A stretch of DNA of 62,343 nucleotides from Nemertoderma westbladi (lineage: Eukaryota; Xenacoelomorpha; Nemertodermatida; Nemertodermatidae): assembly GCA_032718475.1 (NCBI GenBank), contig JAUCBJ010007599.1, positions 1 through 62,343 of the forward strand. The letters run 5' to 3'. The notes under the pieces were generated by a model that worked only from the letters and a program-made list of their open reading frames with translations, was not told the origin of the DNA and did not search any database. The translations under genes were made by a program, and so were the position numbers. Of this stretch, positions 20,113 to 32,370 are shown piece after piece (positions within the stretch are counted from its first letter, which is position 1; every line of letters begins with the position of its first letter).

Positions 20113-21519
20113 TGTATATATAATGTAGGTGGGTGATTTTGGTTAATTTTTTTAATTTTTCTTATGTTTACTTTTGTTTAACTTTTTCTTATTTTTTAAC
20201 TTTTCCTATGTCCTGCAATCAAATTAGGCCTGGTTGCTACGGCCTGGCCTTTCTAGTCTATATTGTGTCTTACTGATGCTATTGAACGTTTAATATCACA
20301 AGGGAGTGATATTCTACCTGCGGCTGAAAAAACACTATTATCCACACAGTCAAATAAATCCGAACAATTGGAAACCATTCCATTGCAAAAGTATGGCATC
20401 TCCTTGGAAACTCTGTGAAACCTTAGACAGAATCCAGACGCAGAATCAAGAGGAAAATTTTTCTTATGGGTTTTGGAACTTGTTTTCACCCGTGCAGAAT
20501 TGTCTGCTAATGTATTGATTTGGTATTGATTAGGCCAACTGTCTGAGGCCTGTCAGCCTGAGGCACTGTGGGGCATCTTACCACTGTACCTTACCGGTCA
20601 GCCAGTTCTGCTGTATGCGGTATGCTGTAGGCCTATCGATCCAGACTGCCGGACAGCCGGTACCTCAGTTCATTGTAGTGTAGTGTAGATACACTTTCTT
20701 CTTACTTCTTCTTGTTCTTGGTAAGGCTAGCGGTACCAGTACTCTGGTACTGGATACTGATATACTACCGGCAGACCAGTATCTAGCCTACCTGTCTACA
20801 TGACGCCTGCAGCGTATCATAGATATATAGATCTGTATTAAAACCAGATTATAGTATAGCAATAATAGTGAGACATCTGGCTATGGCTACCTCTAATAGT
20901 GGTACAGTTAGTTCCGAAGTTCCGGGTTCTCAAACTTCAGCAACTGTTGATACTTTGGTAATACACGTTGAAAAGATTCAAACATATGAAATACCGGTAC
21001 TTCCTCCACTTCCACTATCGACGGTTCGCTATCCATCCTATCTCGACACCTCTAGTTGCTCGTAGCAACAAGGTATAACAAGCTACTGCTTGTGACAGAG
21101 GCAAGGTATGAGGAGCATGCAACTTCTCTACAAGTGCCTATACTCCCAGCATCACAATGGCCACCAAACCAACTGGGAAATCGGACCCCACATAGACTCA
21201 CTGAACACATAATCTGGGACTGGCATCATTACCCAGGAATTGTAAAACCTAAGTTGCAGTAAGCGACAGCACTTATGGAAGCAATATGGCCTCCCAAAGG
21301 GGAGGTGCTAAGACGAACTGACTTTGTGAGCCAGGAGTGATAAAACGCAGATGTGATCTATAAAAACTCAAATACGTATAAAGCCTTGTCGCTGCAAGGT
21401 CTGCACGTACCGTATGTATGCACTGCATATCTCGAATACAGAAGCAAAGTCTTAAGTAGCATGCATGCATATATTGTTCGGAAGAAAGCCACGGAAGAAA
21501 TGCCACCAGCAGCCAAGCT
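20113..21519. other. Stretch without a recognised gene
   Basis: Short frames only, for example 20868-21065 and 21056-21262 on the forward strand, which I cannot assign. AT/T-rich around 20130-20220. No repeats of note. Confidence 0.4.
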
Positions 21520-21781
21520 GAAAACTTTCAAAGATTCCGAACTTAGTAAATAGAGTTTTGTAAATAGAAATAGAGTAAATAGTAAATAGAGTATTGTAAA
21601 TAGAAATAGAGTAAATTGAATTGTTGAATTGAATTTAAATGTTTTGAATTGAAAACTTTCAAAGATTCCGAACTTAGTAAATAGAGTTTTGTAAATAGAA
21701 ATAGATTAAATAGTAAATAGAGTATTGTAAATAGAAATAGAGTCAATTGAATTGTTGAATTGAATTGAAATGTTGTTAAAT
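21520..21781. repeat. 131-bp tandem duplication of AT-rich sequence
   Basis: The unit beginning GAAAACTTTCAAAGATTCCG at 21520 repeats at 21651. Each unit contains smaller internal repeats of GTAAATAGAAATAGAGT. Confidence 0.85.
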
Positions 21782-21959
21782 CGAATACTGACATTCAACA
21801 TCTAAAAAGAGGTTCTTGTATATTTACTACGAACCGTTTTTTATTAGTGGGATTGTTTTCAATTATTCCTGATGGTTTAAAATTACGTCTAAAATTACAT
21901 GGACATATACTTGTCCAAAATGCTTTTCATCTTTGTGACCAGCAGACAGTTCCTCCTCA

Positions 21960-22139
21960 ATCTTGCTTGTAAATTACTGAACCACCTAAGCATTGAATTC
22001 ACATCTCCTGTAGGTCGTGGGTTTGATCCTCACATGGGCCAGGGCAGTTTTCGTTTCGGCACGAATGCTTTAAAGGGACCAGCCAGGGCGCATCTCTGCC
22101 ATGCATCCTTAAGTGGTAGCTAAATGAGTACTGGAGTAA
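21960..22139 (+). mobile_element. tRNA-derived SINE, copy 1
   Basis: A B-box-like GGGTTTGATCC at about 22018 is followed by CAGTTTTCGTTTCGGCACG and GCTTTAAAG. The copy at 57380-57545 on the other strand shares the B-box followed by a TTTCGGCAC..GCTTTAAA body. It abuts the truncated BEL/Pao pol. The A box is not clear. Confidence 0.5.
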
Positions 22140-24207
22140 TGAGGTCCGAGTAGTATTTGACGACTCCGCCCTCTACATGGGCCAATCCCTTAACTCCGAG
22201 TTGTTGCCGGGACCCAACTTACTCCAATCCTTGTTGGGAATACTCTTAAGATTACGACAATATTCGATCGCTTTTGCCTCGGATATAGAAGGCATGTTCT
22301 TACAAGTTAAGGCGCTGGATAGGGATCGAGACAGCCTACGATTTCCGTGGTGGCCTGAAGGAGACCTCAACCAGAAACCGGTGGAGTACTGGATGACCAT
22401 CCAGGCTTTTGGGATCATCTCGAGCCCCTCAAACGCCTGCTCAGTAGTGCGTACCACTGCTGATGACAACCGGGACGCCTTCTCTAAAGAGGTTATTGAC
22501 AACATCAAACGGGATATATATATGGACGACAATTTAAAGTCCCTCCCATCGGTGGAAGAAGCCATTGATGTCGCCAAAGGAACGGTAGAGTGCTTAAAAA
22601 GAGGTGGATTTCGATTAACTAAATTCACCAGCAACTCCCGTGAGTTTCTGGAATCGATCCCGGTAAAAGACCGAGGAGTTAAAGATCTAGACCTAATCAA
22701 GGACGATCTTCCAGAAACCAAGACGCTTGGTTTGAAATGGGACACAGAGAGAGATATCCTGTTTTTCCAGCTAAAGCAGCGAGATAATCCAGTTCGGACT
22801 AAACGGATTTGTCTAAGTATCCTGAGCACTTATTTCGATCCATTGGGATTTATTAGCCCAGTTATATTGATTGCTCGGAGTTTAGTACAACAAATGTGGC
22901 TTGAAAACCACTCGTGGGACGATCCACTTAAGGGAGAACTATTAAAGAAGTGGATGAAATGGGAAGATTCTCTACCATCCATCGATAATTTTACGATTTC
23001 CCGTTCTTATTTTGGTCATGTTCTCCCCACGTATTCCTATCAACTCCATGTATTTGGAGACGCCAGCGATATGGGAATAGGTATAGTAGCCTACCTGAGG
23101 ATTGAAACTCCGGATGGAATTAAGGTCGCCTTGGTTACCTCTAAGGCCTTGATAAACAACAAGTTGAAAGTTACTCGAGCGGAGTTAAAAGCGGCTCTAT
23201 ACGCTACAGCCATCGGCCGGAATGTAACAGAACAGATCGACTATCCACTGGAGAAAACTGTCTATTGGACCGATGCTTTACTCGTGTTGGAGTATATAAC
23301 CAATGAAGTTTGTCAGTTCAGTGTCTTCGTTACCAACAGAGTAGCCATTATACTTAGTCGTACGAAGATAGATCAATGGAGACATTGCCCCGGGACGATT
23401 AATCCAGCCGACATCGCCTCCAGAGGAGCCACTCCACAGGAACTGATAGATACTCCAGACTGGTTAGGTGGACCCGACTTCCTAAGCAAGGAAGAGGATG
23501 AATGGCCTCCTCATCTTACCACGGCTGAGATTAGACAAGCCAAGGGAGCGGAGAAAGTCAAACCTAAAACCCGGGCGAGTAAATCGAAGTTATTTAAACC
23601 CGCGATAGATCTGTCTGTACTACACGTTTCGGGAGACGATGCTTTGGATCCACAATCCCCCGCCACAAATAAGTATGTTGTGGAAATCAGAGAGAGAGAT
23701 TGGAAATCTGGAACGCCAGACGTCTCGCAGGGACTCTCACCACTCCTACAGAGAGCGATACATCACTATAGCTCCTGGAATCGGCTTTGTAAGGCCGTTG
23801 CTTATTTAAAGCGATGTTTTCATCATCACTACTCCAGGATGAAGATCGCTAGTGATACCGCTCCACCGACATCTGCGCACGTCCATGTTGTTAAAGATCT
23901 TCCCAAATACAAGATATCAGAAAGATTTCTGAAAGAGAAAATCAGTTACCAGGAGCATGAAGAAACCAATAAGCAGATACTGAGACTCCTGCAATGCTAT
24001 GATGATTCCGATAAGTATTTCCTGTTGTTGAGAAATCCACAGATGCGCTTAAGGGATCGCTTCTCTAGCACAATGATAGATGGGTTGATACGCGTTGGAG
24101 GAAGACTAACTAATGCTCCATTATCCTTTGATAATTATCTTATCCTTATCCTTGCTCCTATTCGTTTCCCATACTCATTAGAAATCTTGAAATACAAATC
24201 AAGATGA
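22140..24207 (+). pseudogene. BEL/Pao pol: reverse transcriptase (5'-truncated), RNase H, start of integrase
   Basis: The frame opens inside the RT (VRVVFDDSALYMGQSLN) immediately after a SINE, so gag, protease and the first RT blocks are lost. Visible motifs: FASDIEGMFLQV (block A), MTIQAFGIISSPSNAC, IYMDDNLKSLPS (active site) and CLSILSTYFDPLGFISP (Pao-family peptidase/RT linker). RNase H-type residues are in VFGDASDMGIG, TRAELKAAL and YWTDALLVL. WRHCPGTINPADIASRG is a BEL/Pao hallmark. The frame breaks around 24140-24204, just before the integrase zinc finger. Confidence 0.9.
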
Positions 24208-25430
24208 TTGTAGATGTTCACAGTAAGCTTTATCATGCTGGTAGAGAACGAGTTCTTAGCGAAATTCGAACTCGCTATTATTTTCATAAACCCCGTAGAG
24301 CTCTGAACCAAGTTCTTAGGAGCTGTATACCCTGTAGGAAAGCATTCAGTAGGCCTTTAACACAGCGAGAGGCAGAATTACCTAGGGAACGAGTAAGCTT
24401 CTATGAACCACCCTTTACTAATACCGGTGTGGATTTATTTGGCCCTATTGAAGTATATCATGCTAGGACTATAGTCAAGAGATGGTGTGTCATCTTTGTC
24501 TGTATGACTTGTAGAGCTATCCATCTCGATATGGTGAATGATTTATCTACCAATAGCTTCATATTGAGCTTACGCCGACAGATCGCTCGCTTTGGAACTA
24601 GTAACACAATGAGATCTGATAAGGGAACGAACTTCATTGGTGCCAACAATGAAATCAAGGCTTACGTCAAAGATTGGAACCAAAGACAGGTGGACAATCA
24701 GCTAAGGGTAACAGCGTCTAGCTGGACCTTCAACGCCGCCGACGCCCCTTGGTGGGGAGGAAGTTGGGAGAGATTAATCAGGAGCGTGAAGACCGCATTT
24801 CACTTTATAGTGCCGTGCCGCGCGTATCTCACCGACGAACTTTTGCGGACGTTAATGGAGGAAATCGCCGCCTATCTCAACGAGAGACCGCTTATGCCAG
24901 TCTCATCGAGTCCCGATTCCCTGGAAGCGCTAACACCCGCGCACTTCCTACTGAAGAAACCTGTAGCCATGCTCCCAGGATCGGAAATCACGGACGGAGA
25001 CGAATACTGCCGGCAAACTTGGCAACTTATGCAGTTGTTATCCCGTCGTTTCGCTGACCATTTCGAAAAACATTCTCTGCCTACGCTACAACTTCGAACT
25101 AAGTGGTTTGCGCAGCAAGAAAACGTCAGCGCCGGAGACATGGTCCTTATTGTGGATTCAGATCTTCCACGTAAGCGGTGGCAGACAGGTTGTATCATCG
25201 AGACTCATATCTCGGATGATGGTTTGGTGCGATCGGTAGAACTCGTCGTCATGCGGCGTAACTTTAAGAAACCAGGAATTGTCTTCGAGACGCAGCAGCT
25301 CAATCGCCCAGTTGGTCGTTTATGTTTACTGCAAAGAGACAGAGAACTCTCCGGAAACTATGGAAGGCAATATACTCTTCCCACGACCACCTCCCTAATC
25401 CAACAAACATCTAGGGACTCCCCAACGTAA
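24204..25430 (+). CDS. BEL/Pao integrase with DUF5641 tail
   Basis: 408 residues. The N-terminal HHCC zinc-binding domain is seen as HSKLYHAGRERV ... CIPCRK. The integrase core keeps its DDE residues: TGVDLFGPI (D), MRSDKGTNFIGA (D) and GGSWERLIRSVK (E). A C-terminal DUF5641-type tail follows (AGDMVLIVDSDLPRKRWQTG). It is in a different frame from the RT frame, with a 4-base overlap. In an intact element they would be one polyprotein, so a small indel lies between them. It ends in TAA at 25428-25430, followed within about 20 bases by the likely LTR start. Confidence 0.9.
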   Translation: MIVDVHSKLYHAGRERVLSEIRTRYYFHKPRRALNQVLRSCIPCRKAFSRPLTQREAELPRERVSFYEPPFTNTGVDLFGPIEVYHARTIVKRWCVIFVCMTCRAIHLDMVNDLSTNSFILSLRRQIARFGTSNTMRSDKGTNFIGANNEIKAYVKDWNQRQVDNQLRVTASSWTFNAADAPWWGGSWERLIRSVKTAFHFIVPCRAYLTDELLRTLMEEIAAYLNERPLMPVSSSPDSLEALTPAHFLLKKPVAMLPGSEITDGDEYCRQTWQLMQLLSRRFADHFEKHSLPTLQLRTKWFAQQENVSAGDMVLIVDSDLPRKRWQTGCIIETHISDDGLVRSVELVVMRRNFKKPGIVFETQQLNRPVGRLCLLQRDRELSGNYGRQYTLPTTTSLIQQTSRDSPT

Positions 25431-25446
25431 CAGCGTCTGGAGTGGG

Positions 25447-27162
25447 TGTGTGACTATATTATTTTATATTTGTTTTTATTATTTTATATTTATGTATGTA
25501 TTATTATGTAATTTTATTATAATCGTTTTCTTTAATTTTATTTAGTAGAATGTTATTTTAGCGATTATTTAGTAGATTAGTGCAATATATATTAGTGTTT
25601 ATTACTTACTTACTTATATTATATTATATATTTAGTGCAACGGTGAGAAATAATTATTTTTTTCTTTCCTTACTGTCCGTATCATATTATAAATACGTGA
25701 CTACAGTAAGATGAAATGTCCGTACTTATTAAAGTACAATAAAGCTCCTACTATATTTAAGTATTATTGGTAAGTAGAGTATTAGGAATGCAAAGTTCAG
25801 ATCCTCGTGTCTCAGCTAAACCAAGCTCTGGGCAGACCTTGGAAACGACTTGCCTCTTCTCACTGACATTGCTTCTTGCAATATTGCTCTCATACCGTAT
25901 ATTAAATAATACATATAGTAGCGTGATGTCCTTTTAACAGTAGCGTAAAACGCAAAATAAATCTGTTAAACCCTTTGACCATCTGTAATTCTAGTCGATT
26001 AAGATATCGCGTCACCCACCGATATACTTGAAAGACAAAATTCTAGAATCAGTGGTTAACGTCCCCAGACAAGTTCTGGAATAAATCGGTGCCCATCTTA
26101 AATATTAACTATTAATATTTATAAAATCTGTCAAACAAATACAATAGAGTAACTACTGACAAGTTAACTCTAGAAAATCTATAAATTAAAATCTGTCAAA
26201 ATTTAGATCCTTTAAAATTCTAGTCAATTAAGATATCGTAGCACTTACCGATACTCTTAAAAGGACAAATTTCCTAGAATCAAGGATCCCAGTCCCCAGA
26301 CATGTTCTGGAATAAAATTGTGTCTATTTCAATATTAAATAATAAAATTTACGGGAATAAATTTAAATTCATTTCTTTTAATGAATTTTATAAATTGTCA
26401 TTTTTATACAATTTATAACATTCCCAAAATTCCATTAATTAATAGATCATGGGAGCGGAGATTCACCCTATTAAGTATATTAGTGTGCGAGAATGTCCAA
26501 TATATAGTCAATAGCCGATAAAATTCATAAAATCATGTATAAAGAGGAATATTGACAATTAAAGAATTACTATTAAATAGCATCCCAGATCTGTATGCAT
26601 GAGAATTACCCTAATTCTACTGCTAGCTTTCCATAATGTCACCATGGCAACAACCACGCTAGAATTAGAAGTGAGTTAAAAGAACAATAAAGGCTTGCCC
26701 CATTGAATAGCATAAGGAATAAATAGCACACTGCTAGTATCCAAGGATACCCAATAATAACGTGGCATTCTGGAAGGCACTTGACTAACGGACAAATGGC
26801 CCGAATGTGTGCGGTTTGTGACAGTTGTGTGGAATTTGTGCGTTTATAGGTGAATGTTACTACTAAAGTGTGTTTACAGTAGCGAGTCGCAATTGTGAAA
26901 GTAGCCCTAACTCTGCAGTAAGAACCTGAAGTAAATCTTAGCCCTTGGGACAGACAGTGGAGTGACTCGCGCTGGTTGTTGTTGTCATTGTGCAGCTACT
27001 ATGTTGGCGATAGGCACAGCGGCGACAGTACATCAGTGCTGAGGATCTTGCGCTGTCCGGGGGCCGTGAGGGGTAGGCAGCGACGCCCGCTAGCCTAATT
27101 ATAACTAATTATAATATTGATAAACTCATATAGCAGCTATGACTGAGTTGATATAAGATGAT
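25447..27162 (+). repeat. Candidate BEL/Pao LTR
   Basis: It begins TGTGTGACTATATTA just after the integrase stop and ends just before a primer-binding-site-like sequence. AT-rich, about 1.7 kb, with no frames. It contains a diverged internal duplication (25987-26110 against 26217-26330, offset 230 bases) sharing ATTAAGATATCG and CCCCAGACA.GTTCTGGAATAAA. A second LTR was not found, so the call rests on position. Confidence 0.5.
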
Positions 27163-27163
27163 C

Positions 27164-27179
27164 TTGGTATCAGGGAGCG
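27164..27179 (+). promoter_or_regulatory. Candidate primer-binding site
   Basis: TTGGTATCAGGGAGCG starts with TGG and resembles the TGGTATCAGAGC site known from many LTR elements. It lies between the LTR-like region and broken gag-like frames. Confidence 0.45.
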
Positions 27180-27181
27180 AT

Positions 27182-28648
27182 ATACTCTACCGTTGCAAGC
27201 GTTTGTTGATAGCTTAATACGCGGCGACGCTAGTCCAACTACTACGGAGGACGATGGTCGTTATATCGAACCGCCAATGTCCCAGGAGCAACTCACTTGT
27301 GAATTGGGCTATCGAAAATTCACTGCTCGCTATACGCATCGTAATGGTACGCATATGGACTTCTTAACTACTGGTCATCCTATCGATTTACCCGATACGG
27401 ACGATGTCGACACCGAAAGGGAAATGGTCCTATTTAAATATCATACCCAGCGGAGTCGGAACGAAAAACTGAGAATCGAATGCGAAAATTATATTCGAAA
27501 TCGACTTGAAAGAGAGGATGTTAAAGAACCGGATAAATGCAGTGACTCCAACGTATATTTGGAATTCTTGAGAGAAACATTGTAAAACTGAAGAAAGATC
27601 ACCCGCGTTTCCCTTACAAGACGTGCGTCTTTGGTATTATTGCAATGAATGCCCAAGACCCAACCAACAAATGGAAAGACATAAACATCCGCGGAGACGT
27701 TGCTCTAAACACAGTTTTACTCGCTATATTTACGGGAGTTTCGAGCGAAACTTGTTCGATGTATCACCTACGCTCGCTCGACTCAAACGATCCTTAAATA
27801 AACCTATGATCAGAGTTCCGGAATACTCGGTCAGACCTCCTCACTCCCTCGTGAGACCTCAGACTCTTGATCCTAATAGTATCACGGATCCTCCCGAACT
27901 GTACTCACTGTTCAAAGATCTAGTGTTACCCAAACAATTAGTCGGTGGCACTCTGGTTGTGGGCTCCCTAAATATTCGCCCATCTTACCTAGTCGGATTG
28001 GGACGCGGACATCTAATATCGCCATTCAACCGTATCATCGTCCCCGGTTTAACCCGATACAACCTGTCACTGAGGTGGAGGAGAGAGTTGTACGAAACGC
28101 GTTGGACACTATTCGTCAAAAGATCGGAAAAGGAACCTACAATTGTTTAGAGAAACGTAAATTGCAGCAACAAGTCCAAGCGGTAAACGAATTAGCTTTA
28201 TCTCAGTTCGATCAGGAAATCCAGAATCTATAAGAAGATATCGAACTTGGACGACTCTACTTTCTGCAAGAGTTTGGACAAATGTTTTCAACGACAAGCG
28301 GAGGAAAATCAGCTCGAGGAGAAGCATATCGATTCCGATAGAGCCCGAGAACGCGAGTTGGAAAGAATCATCAAACCAAGGAAATCTCTCACTACACATG
28401 GTCCACCTACCGCTCTCGTGCAAACGACCCATCAGGGACCAGTAAGAGCTGCTGTCTCAAAACGCGCTCTCAAGGTTGTTCGACCTTGTTCCACTGAGGT
28501 TGATACCGATCGTAACCCTAAACCTTCTGATGCAATTGTATTGCACCCTTCACCCAAGAGTTATAGCCCTCCTAGTAAAGTGGCTCTCCCCAAAGAGAAA
28601 GGGACTCTTGCTAGCCTCAAAAAACTGCGTAAACGCCGTTCGCGTTAG
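27182..28648 (+). pseudogene. Broken gag-like region downstream of the LTR candidate
   Basis: Three frames succeed each other. 27193-27585 reads SLIRGDASPTTTEDDGRY and a charged helix. 27623-28150 has a Cys/His cluster (YYCNECPRPNQQMERHKHP). 28247-28648 ends in a basic tail (LKKLRKRRSR). An intermediate frame keeps RQKIGKGTYNCLEKRKL and QQQVQAVNELALSQF. Helical, charged proteins after a primer-binding site fit Gag, but no zinc knuckle of CCHC type is seen. At least two frameshifts and a stop break it. Confidence 0.45.
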
Positions 28649-28783
28649 AAAGACTAATTGTTTAGAGTATTTTTATATTTTAGAAACTGTGATTTTTTAT
28701 ATTTTATAGAATTAAATCCCATTTTCTGGGAGCGGTGTAAAGGCTTTTGCGGATCTAGCTAGTCATTTTCCCCGCAAAGTACT

Positions 28784-28905
28784 ATGTAGGTGTTTTAGCG
28801 GACATAAAAAGCCGTTTTCTTACTGTGTAGGTGTTTTAGCGGACATAAAAAGCCATTTTTCTGTATGTGTACTTTAGCGGACATAACAAGCAATTTTATG
28901 CCACA
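28784..28905. repeat. Three tandem copies of a ~40-bp unit
   Basis: GTGTTTTAGCGGACATAAAA recurs at about 28790 and 28829, and a diverged form (ACTTTAGCGGACATAACAAG) at about 28870. It may belong to the 3' end of the preceding element. Confidence 0.75.
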
Positions 28906-30000
28906 ATACGCCAAAATACTCATAATACAGTGTAGATCAGATGACGACATCTATCAGCTGATATGTCGACGTGGAGCTTTTCTTTGTTCTTTGTTCGGCT
29001 CGACCAATCAGAGCGATTTTCATTTTATTTGCACAGAAGCCTCCGGGAAATCGCGCAATGCATTATGGTCTTTGTTTACCTTTTTCCCTGAGCCCAGAAC
29101 ATCGGCTTTGGAATTATTCTGTGTTTCAGACTTTAGCCAAACATTAGAACGGCTTTGATCATAGAAACGTATAACTGTTATCAAACCAAACCAGTACAAA
29201 CTGGACACACAACACGGCTCAGAACACCGCATTATTTTACTGCTATTTACTGTCGGTTATTAAGTGTTATCATTTGATGGATATGTTGTTATATTTGGAG
29301 AATATTGATAAATAATCAGAAAACCCCTGTCCTTTGTCCTTGACAGTTGTGGGCTTCCGTACATAAATACTAAAAGTCCCTAAATAAGAACTTTTTGACC
29401 TGGGTTTCTTATTTAGGAATACCGGTACAATTGTATTCCAAAATCTGCACGCACACTCCTTAAATAAATTAAATATTCCTTATTCCTTACAGCTGTACAG
29501 TACCGGTAGGTGTTACACTTCTTTCATAATTCTTTGATTTATGTCAGTCTGTATATTGCTAATTGTTGGGTTTGGAAGGACAATGGTTGCACTGCACTCT
29601 ATAAATCCTCTATAGAATATCGTATCATAATGAAGTTGCTAGCACTGGCATTCTTACCTCAGGCTGCATACGGTAGTATAGAATAGCCCATTGATATTCA
29701 AAAGAATAGCCCATCGCCCATCTGAGCGCACAGACATTGTCACGTATTTTGATATGAGACATGACTCAAGTAACTGGGCATCACTGGGCATTGATGAACG
29801 TGGTCGGGCCCTTGCGAAATACCGCCTTGGGAGCAAGGTTTTAAGCAGATTGGCTAAAAAGCCACCTAAAAATTTTATAACCAAGGAGGAGGACTAAAAT
29901 CCATTGTAGAATCTTTTACAACGCTAGTAATCCAAATTATTGACACTAGTTTCTAGTGTATATACTGTATTTCACATGATGCGTTAGAATTCTGGTGCCA
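28906..30000. other. Stretch with only short unassigned frames
   Basis: The most protein-like frame is 29691-29897 forward (MIFKRIAHRPSERTD ... SKVLSRLAKKPPKN), a 68-residue charged reading that could be an exon tail. I cannot name it. The rest is AT-rich. Confidence 0.3.
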
Positions 30001-30004
30001 GATC

Positions 30005-30178
30005 CTGAGCGAAACACAATAACTGCCGGTTTATTTATTGAGAAACCGCCATTTTATCCCAATAAACTGGTGGTTTCTATGCATATTAACCCCTGAGCGA
30101 AACACAATAACTGCCGGTTTATTCATTGAGAAACCGCCATTTTATCCCAATAAACTGGTGGTTTCTATGTATATTAAC
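30005..30178. repeat. 87-bp tandem duplication
   Basis: The unit beginning CTGAGCGAAACACAATAACT repeats with a period of about 87 bases and a few substitutions. Confidence 0.85.
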
Positions 30179-30229
30179 CCCTGTGCGAATCGGTACGGCA
30201 GCATGACTATAATACACAGGGACATAACA

Positions 30230-30460
30230 TAGACCCGGTTGAGGGGGATATTGCAGATAGGCAATATAAACAACCAAGAACATTAAGGAACACGAGAACA
30301 AATATATGCAAATACCCGGTTGAGGGGGATATTGCAGATAGATGGATGGGCCCCAATATATTAACATCAACCCCAGTACCAAACATAACACTGGTGGGGG
30401 GGGGGGGGCAGGGTGACATTCCCCCATTACAAAATATCCGCAGTATAAACAACCAAGAAC
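30230..30460. repeat. ~83-bp direct repeat, third partial copy
   Basis: ACCCGGTTGAGGGGGATATT occurs twice about 83 bases apart. TATAAACAACCAAGAAC recurs again near 30445. A 13-base G run lies at 30396-30408. Confidence 0.75.
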
Positions 30461-30589
30461 AAGCTAGAGGAAACAAGTAGGGTGAGCTAGAGGAGAAAGG
30501 TGGGAGAGATGAGAAGGGTACAGGGGGTGCGTTGAACAAAGTAGGGCACAGGCGTGATGACGTGTTTGATGTAAGAGCAGGGTATGTTA

Positions 30590-31440
30590 ATTAGGGTTAG
30601 TATTAGCAGAGTGGAGGTAGAGTTAGTAAGAGGGTATGTAGTACCGGTTGTGGTTGTGGGCACCGTTAGCACCACGTAGATGGAGGTAGAGTTAGTAAGA
30701 GGGTACGTAGTACCGGTTGTGGTTGTGGGCACCGTTAGCGCCACGTAGATAGAGGTAGAGTTAGTAAGAGGGTACGTAGTACCGGTTGTGGTTGTGGGCA
30801 CCGTTAGCGCCACGTAGATAGAGGTAGAGTTAGTAAGAGGGTACGTAGTACCGGTTGTGGTTGTGGGCACCGCAAGCGCCACATAGATGGAGGTAGAGTT
30901 AGTAGTAGTCTACACAATTAACATACCCACTCTGCCGGCACTCAGAGCGTCGCGTGCAGGTAGAGGAGTTAGTGAGAGTAGTGAGAAGGTAGGTAGTACC
31001 GTTAGCTGGAGAAGTTAGTAGAAGTAGTAAGAGGGTATGTAGTACCGTTAGTAAGAGAGATAGAAGTAGTGAGAGGGTACGTAGTACCGTTAGTTATAGA
31101 GTGTAGTACCGTTAGTAAGAGAGTTAGAAGTAGTAAGAGGGTACGTAGTACCGTTAGTTGAGAGAGTTAGAGAGTCAGTAGAGTTAGTGGAGGTAGAGAG
31201 CCAGTAGAGTTAGAGAGTCAGTAGAGTTAGAGAGTCAGTAGAGTTAGAGAGTCAGTAGAGCCAGGGAGTTAGTAGAGCTAGTGGAGTTAGCAGAGTTAGT
31301 AGAGCTAGTGGAGTAGAGTTAGTAGAGAGTAAATGGAGTTAGCAGAGTTAGTAGAGCTAGTGGAGTAGACTTAGTAGAGAGTTAGTAGCGGAGTTAGAGG
31401 TAGTAGTAGAATTAGAGTTAGCAGAGTTAGTTAGATAAGA
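30590..31440. repeat. Palindromic minisatellite, copy B
   Basis: The first part consists of four ~68-base units (GAGGTAGAGTTAGTAAGAGG, then GTACGTAGTACCGG, then GTTGTGGTTGTGGG). Shorter AGAGTTAGTAGAG units follow. The GGTAC-GTA-GTACC hairpin core is as in copies A and C. The long units happen to be open on the reverse strand (30487-30882, Thr/Pro-rich), which I regard as accidental. Confidence 0.85.
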
Positions 31441-31499
31441 AGTTAGTAAGTAAGTAGATAGTATGATAGCACAGGGGCAAACATGGGTGAAACAAAAAT

Positions 31500-31750
31500 A
31501 AAAGTGAAAGTTAAGAATATCAGGATCACCTCCGAACTACAGAAGGGCCTTCTAGGCGGCCTTCGGAGGTCTGGTAGACCGCCCGGGGCTGGAGGGCGAG
31601 TCGGTGTAATACAACAGCCGGCATCTAGTAGACAGGGAGGTGGATACACAAGAGAGCTGGGAGAAGTTGGAAGGGGATAGACTGGAGGGGAAGCGACTGG
31701 AAGAAGTCGTCAGGCGAGAAAGGCGGAGAGCGCGTTATGAAGCGCGTTAT
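31500..31750 (+). pseudogene. Fragment of the exonuclease/zinc-knuckle gag-like gene
   Basis: CTGAACTACAGAAGGGCC and what follows translate, with a stop and frameshifts, to the same residues as the 10380-10680 part of copy A (LNYRRAF ... LVD ... PGL.GESV.YN.R.LVDREVD, then a KRLEE..RRERR coiled coil). The remainder of the gene is deleted. Confidence 0.7.
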
Positions 31751-32370
31751 GTAGACGAGCATATAATATAATACATATAATAATTATTATTATAATACTA
31801 TAAAAAATTATATAATAATTCGTATATATATTATACAATATGTACCGTAGTCAAGCACAACCTTTTTCCAATTAGCTACTGGGACTGGGGACTAATTGAC
31901 TAGGGCGACAGGACGGGACTTAGACGGCTCCCACTAACATGTGCGCACATGCGTGGGACCCGATAAGTGTGTGGTCATTAAACAACAGGGCGGAGTCCAG
32001 GATTTATTGTGAAAGCTCGTATCCTGCGGGATAAGAATCGTGCAGATGGGCACTACCGGGGTATGAGTAGGAGGGGCACTTGGTGGGACCACAGGTGAGG
32101 AGAATGAGAGGAGTATGAGAGGAATGTGAGAAGAGTATGGGAGGAGAACGCAAGAGAGATAGCGAGAGGTGGTGTGGAGATAGCGCGGAGAGAGTGTGGG
32201 TGCAATTCAAGCATGGGGGGGGGGGAGAAGTAAGAGGCAGATTGAGGGACGAGGAGGTCCGAGAGTGTGTAAGAGTTGGGGTGAGATTGGAGGAGAGTTA
32301 GGGCGAAAGTGTTGGGGAAACAAAATTGTGTGGGAGAAGCGCACGATCGGCCCAACACGGGATGCCAGAT

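Noticed and set aside
30487-30882. Thr/Pro-rich repeat protein on the reverse strand
   Set aside because: It is the translation of the GTACGTAGTACC minisatellite of copy B, with a period that happens to be a multiple of three.
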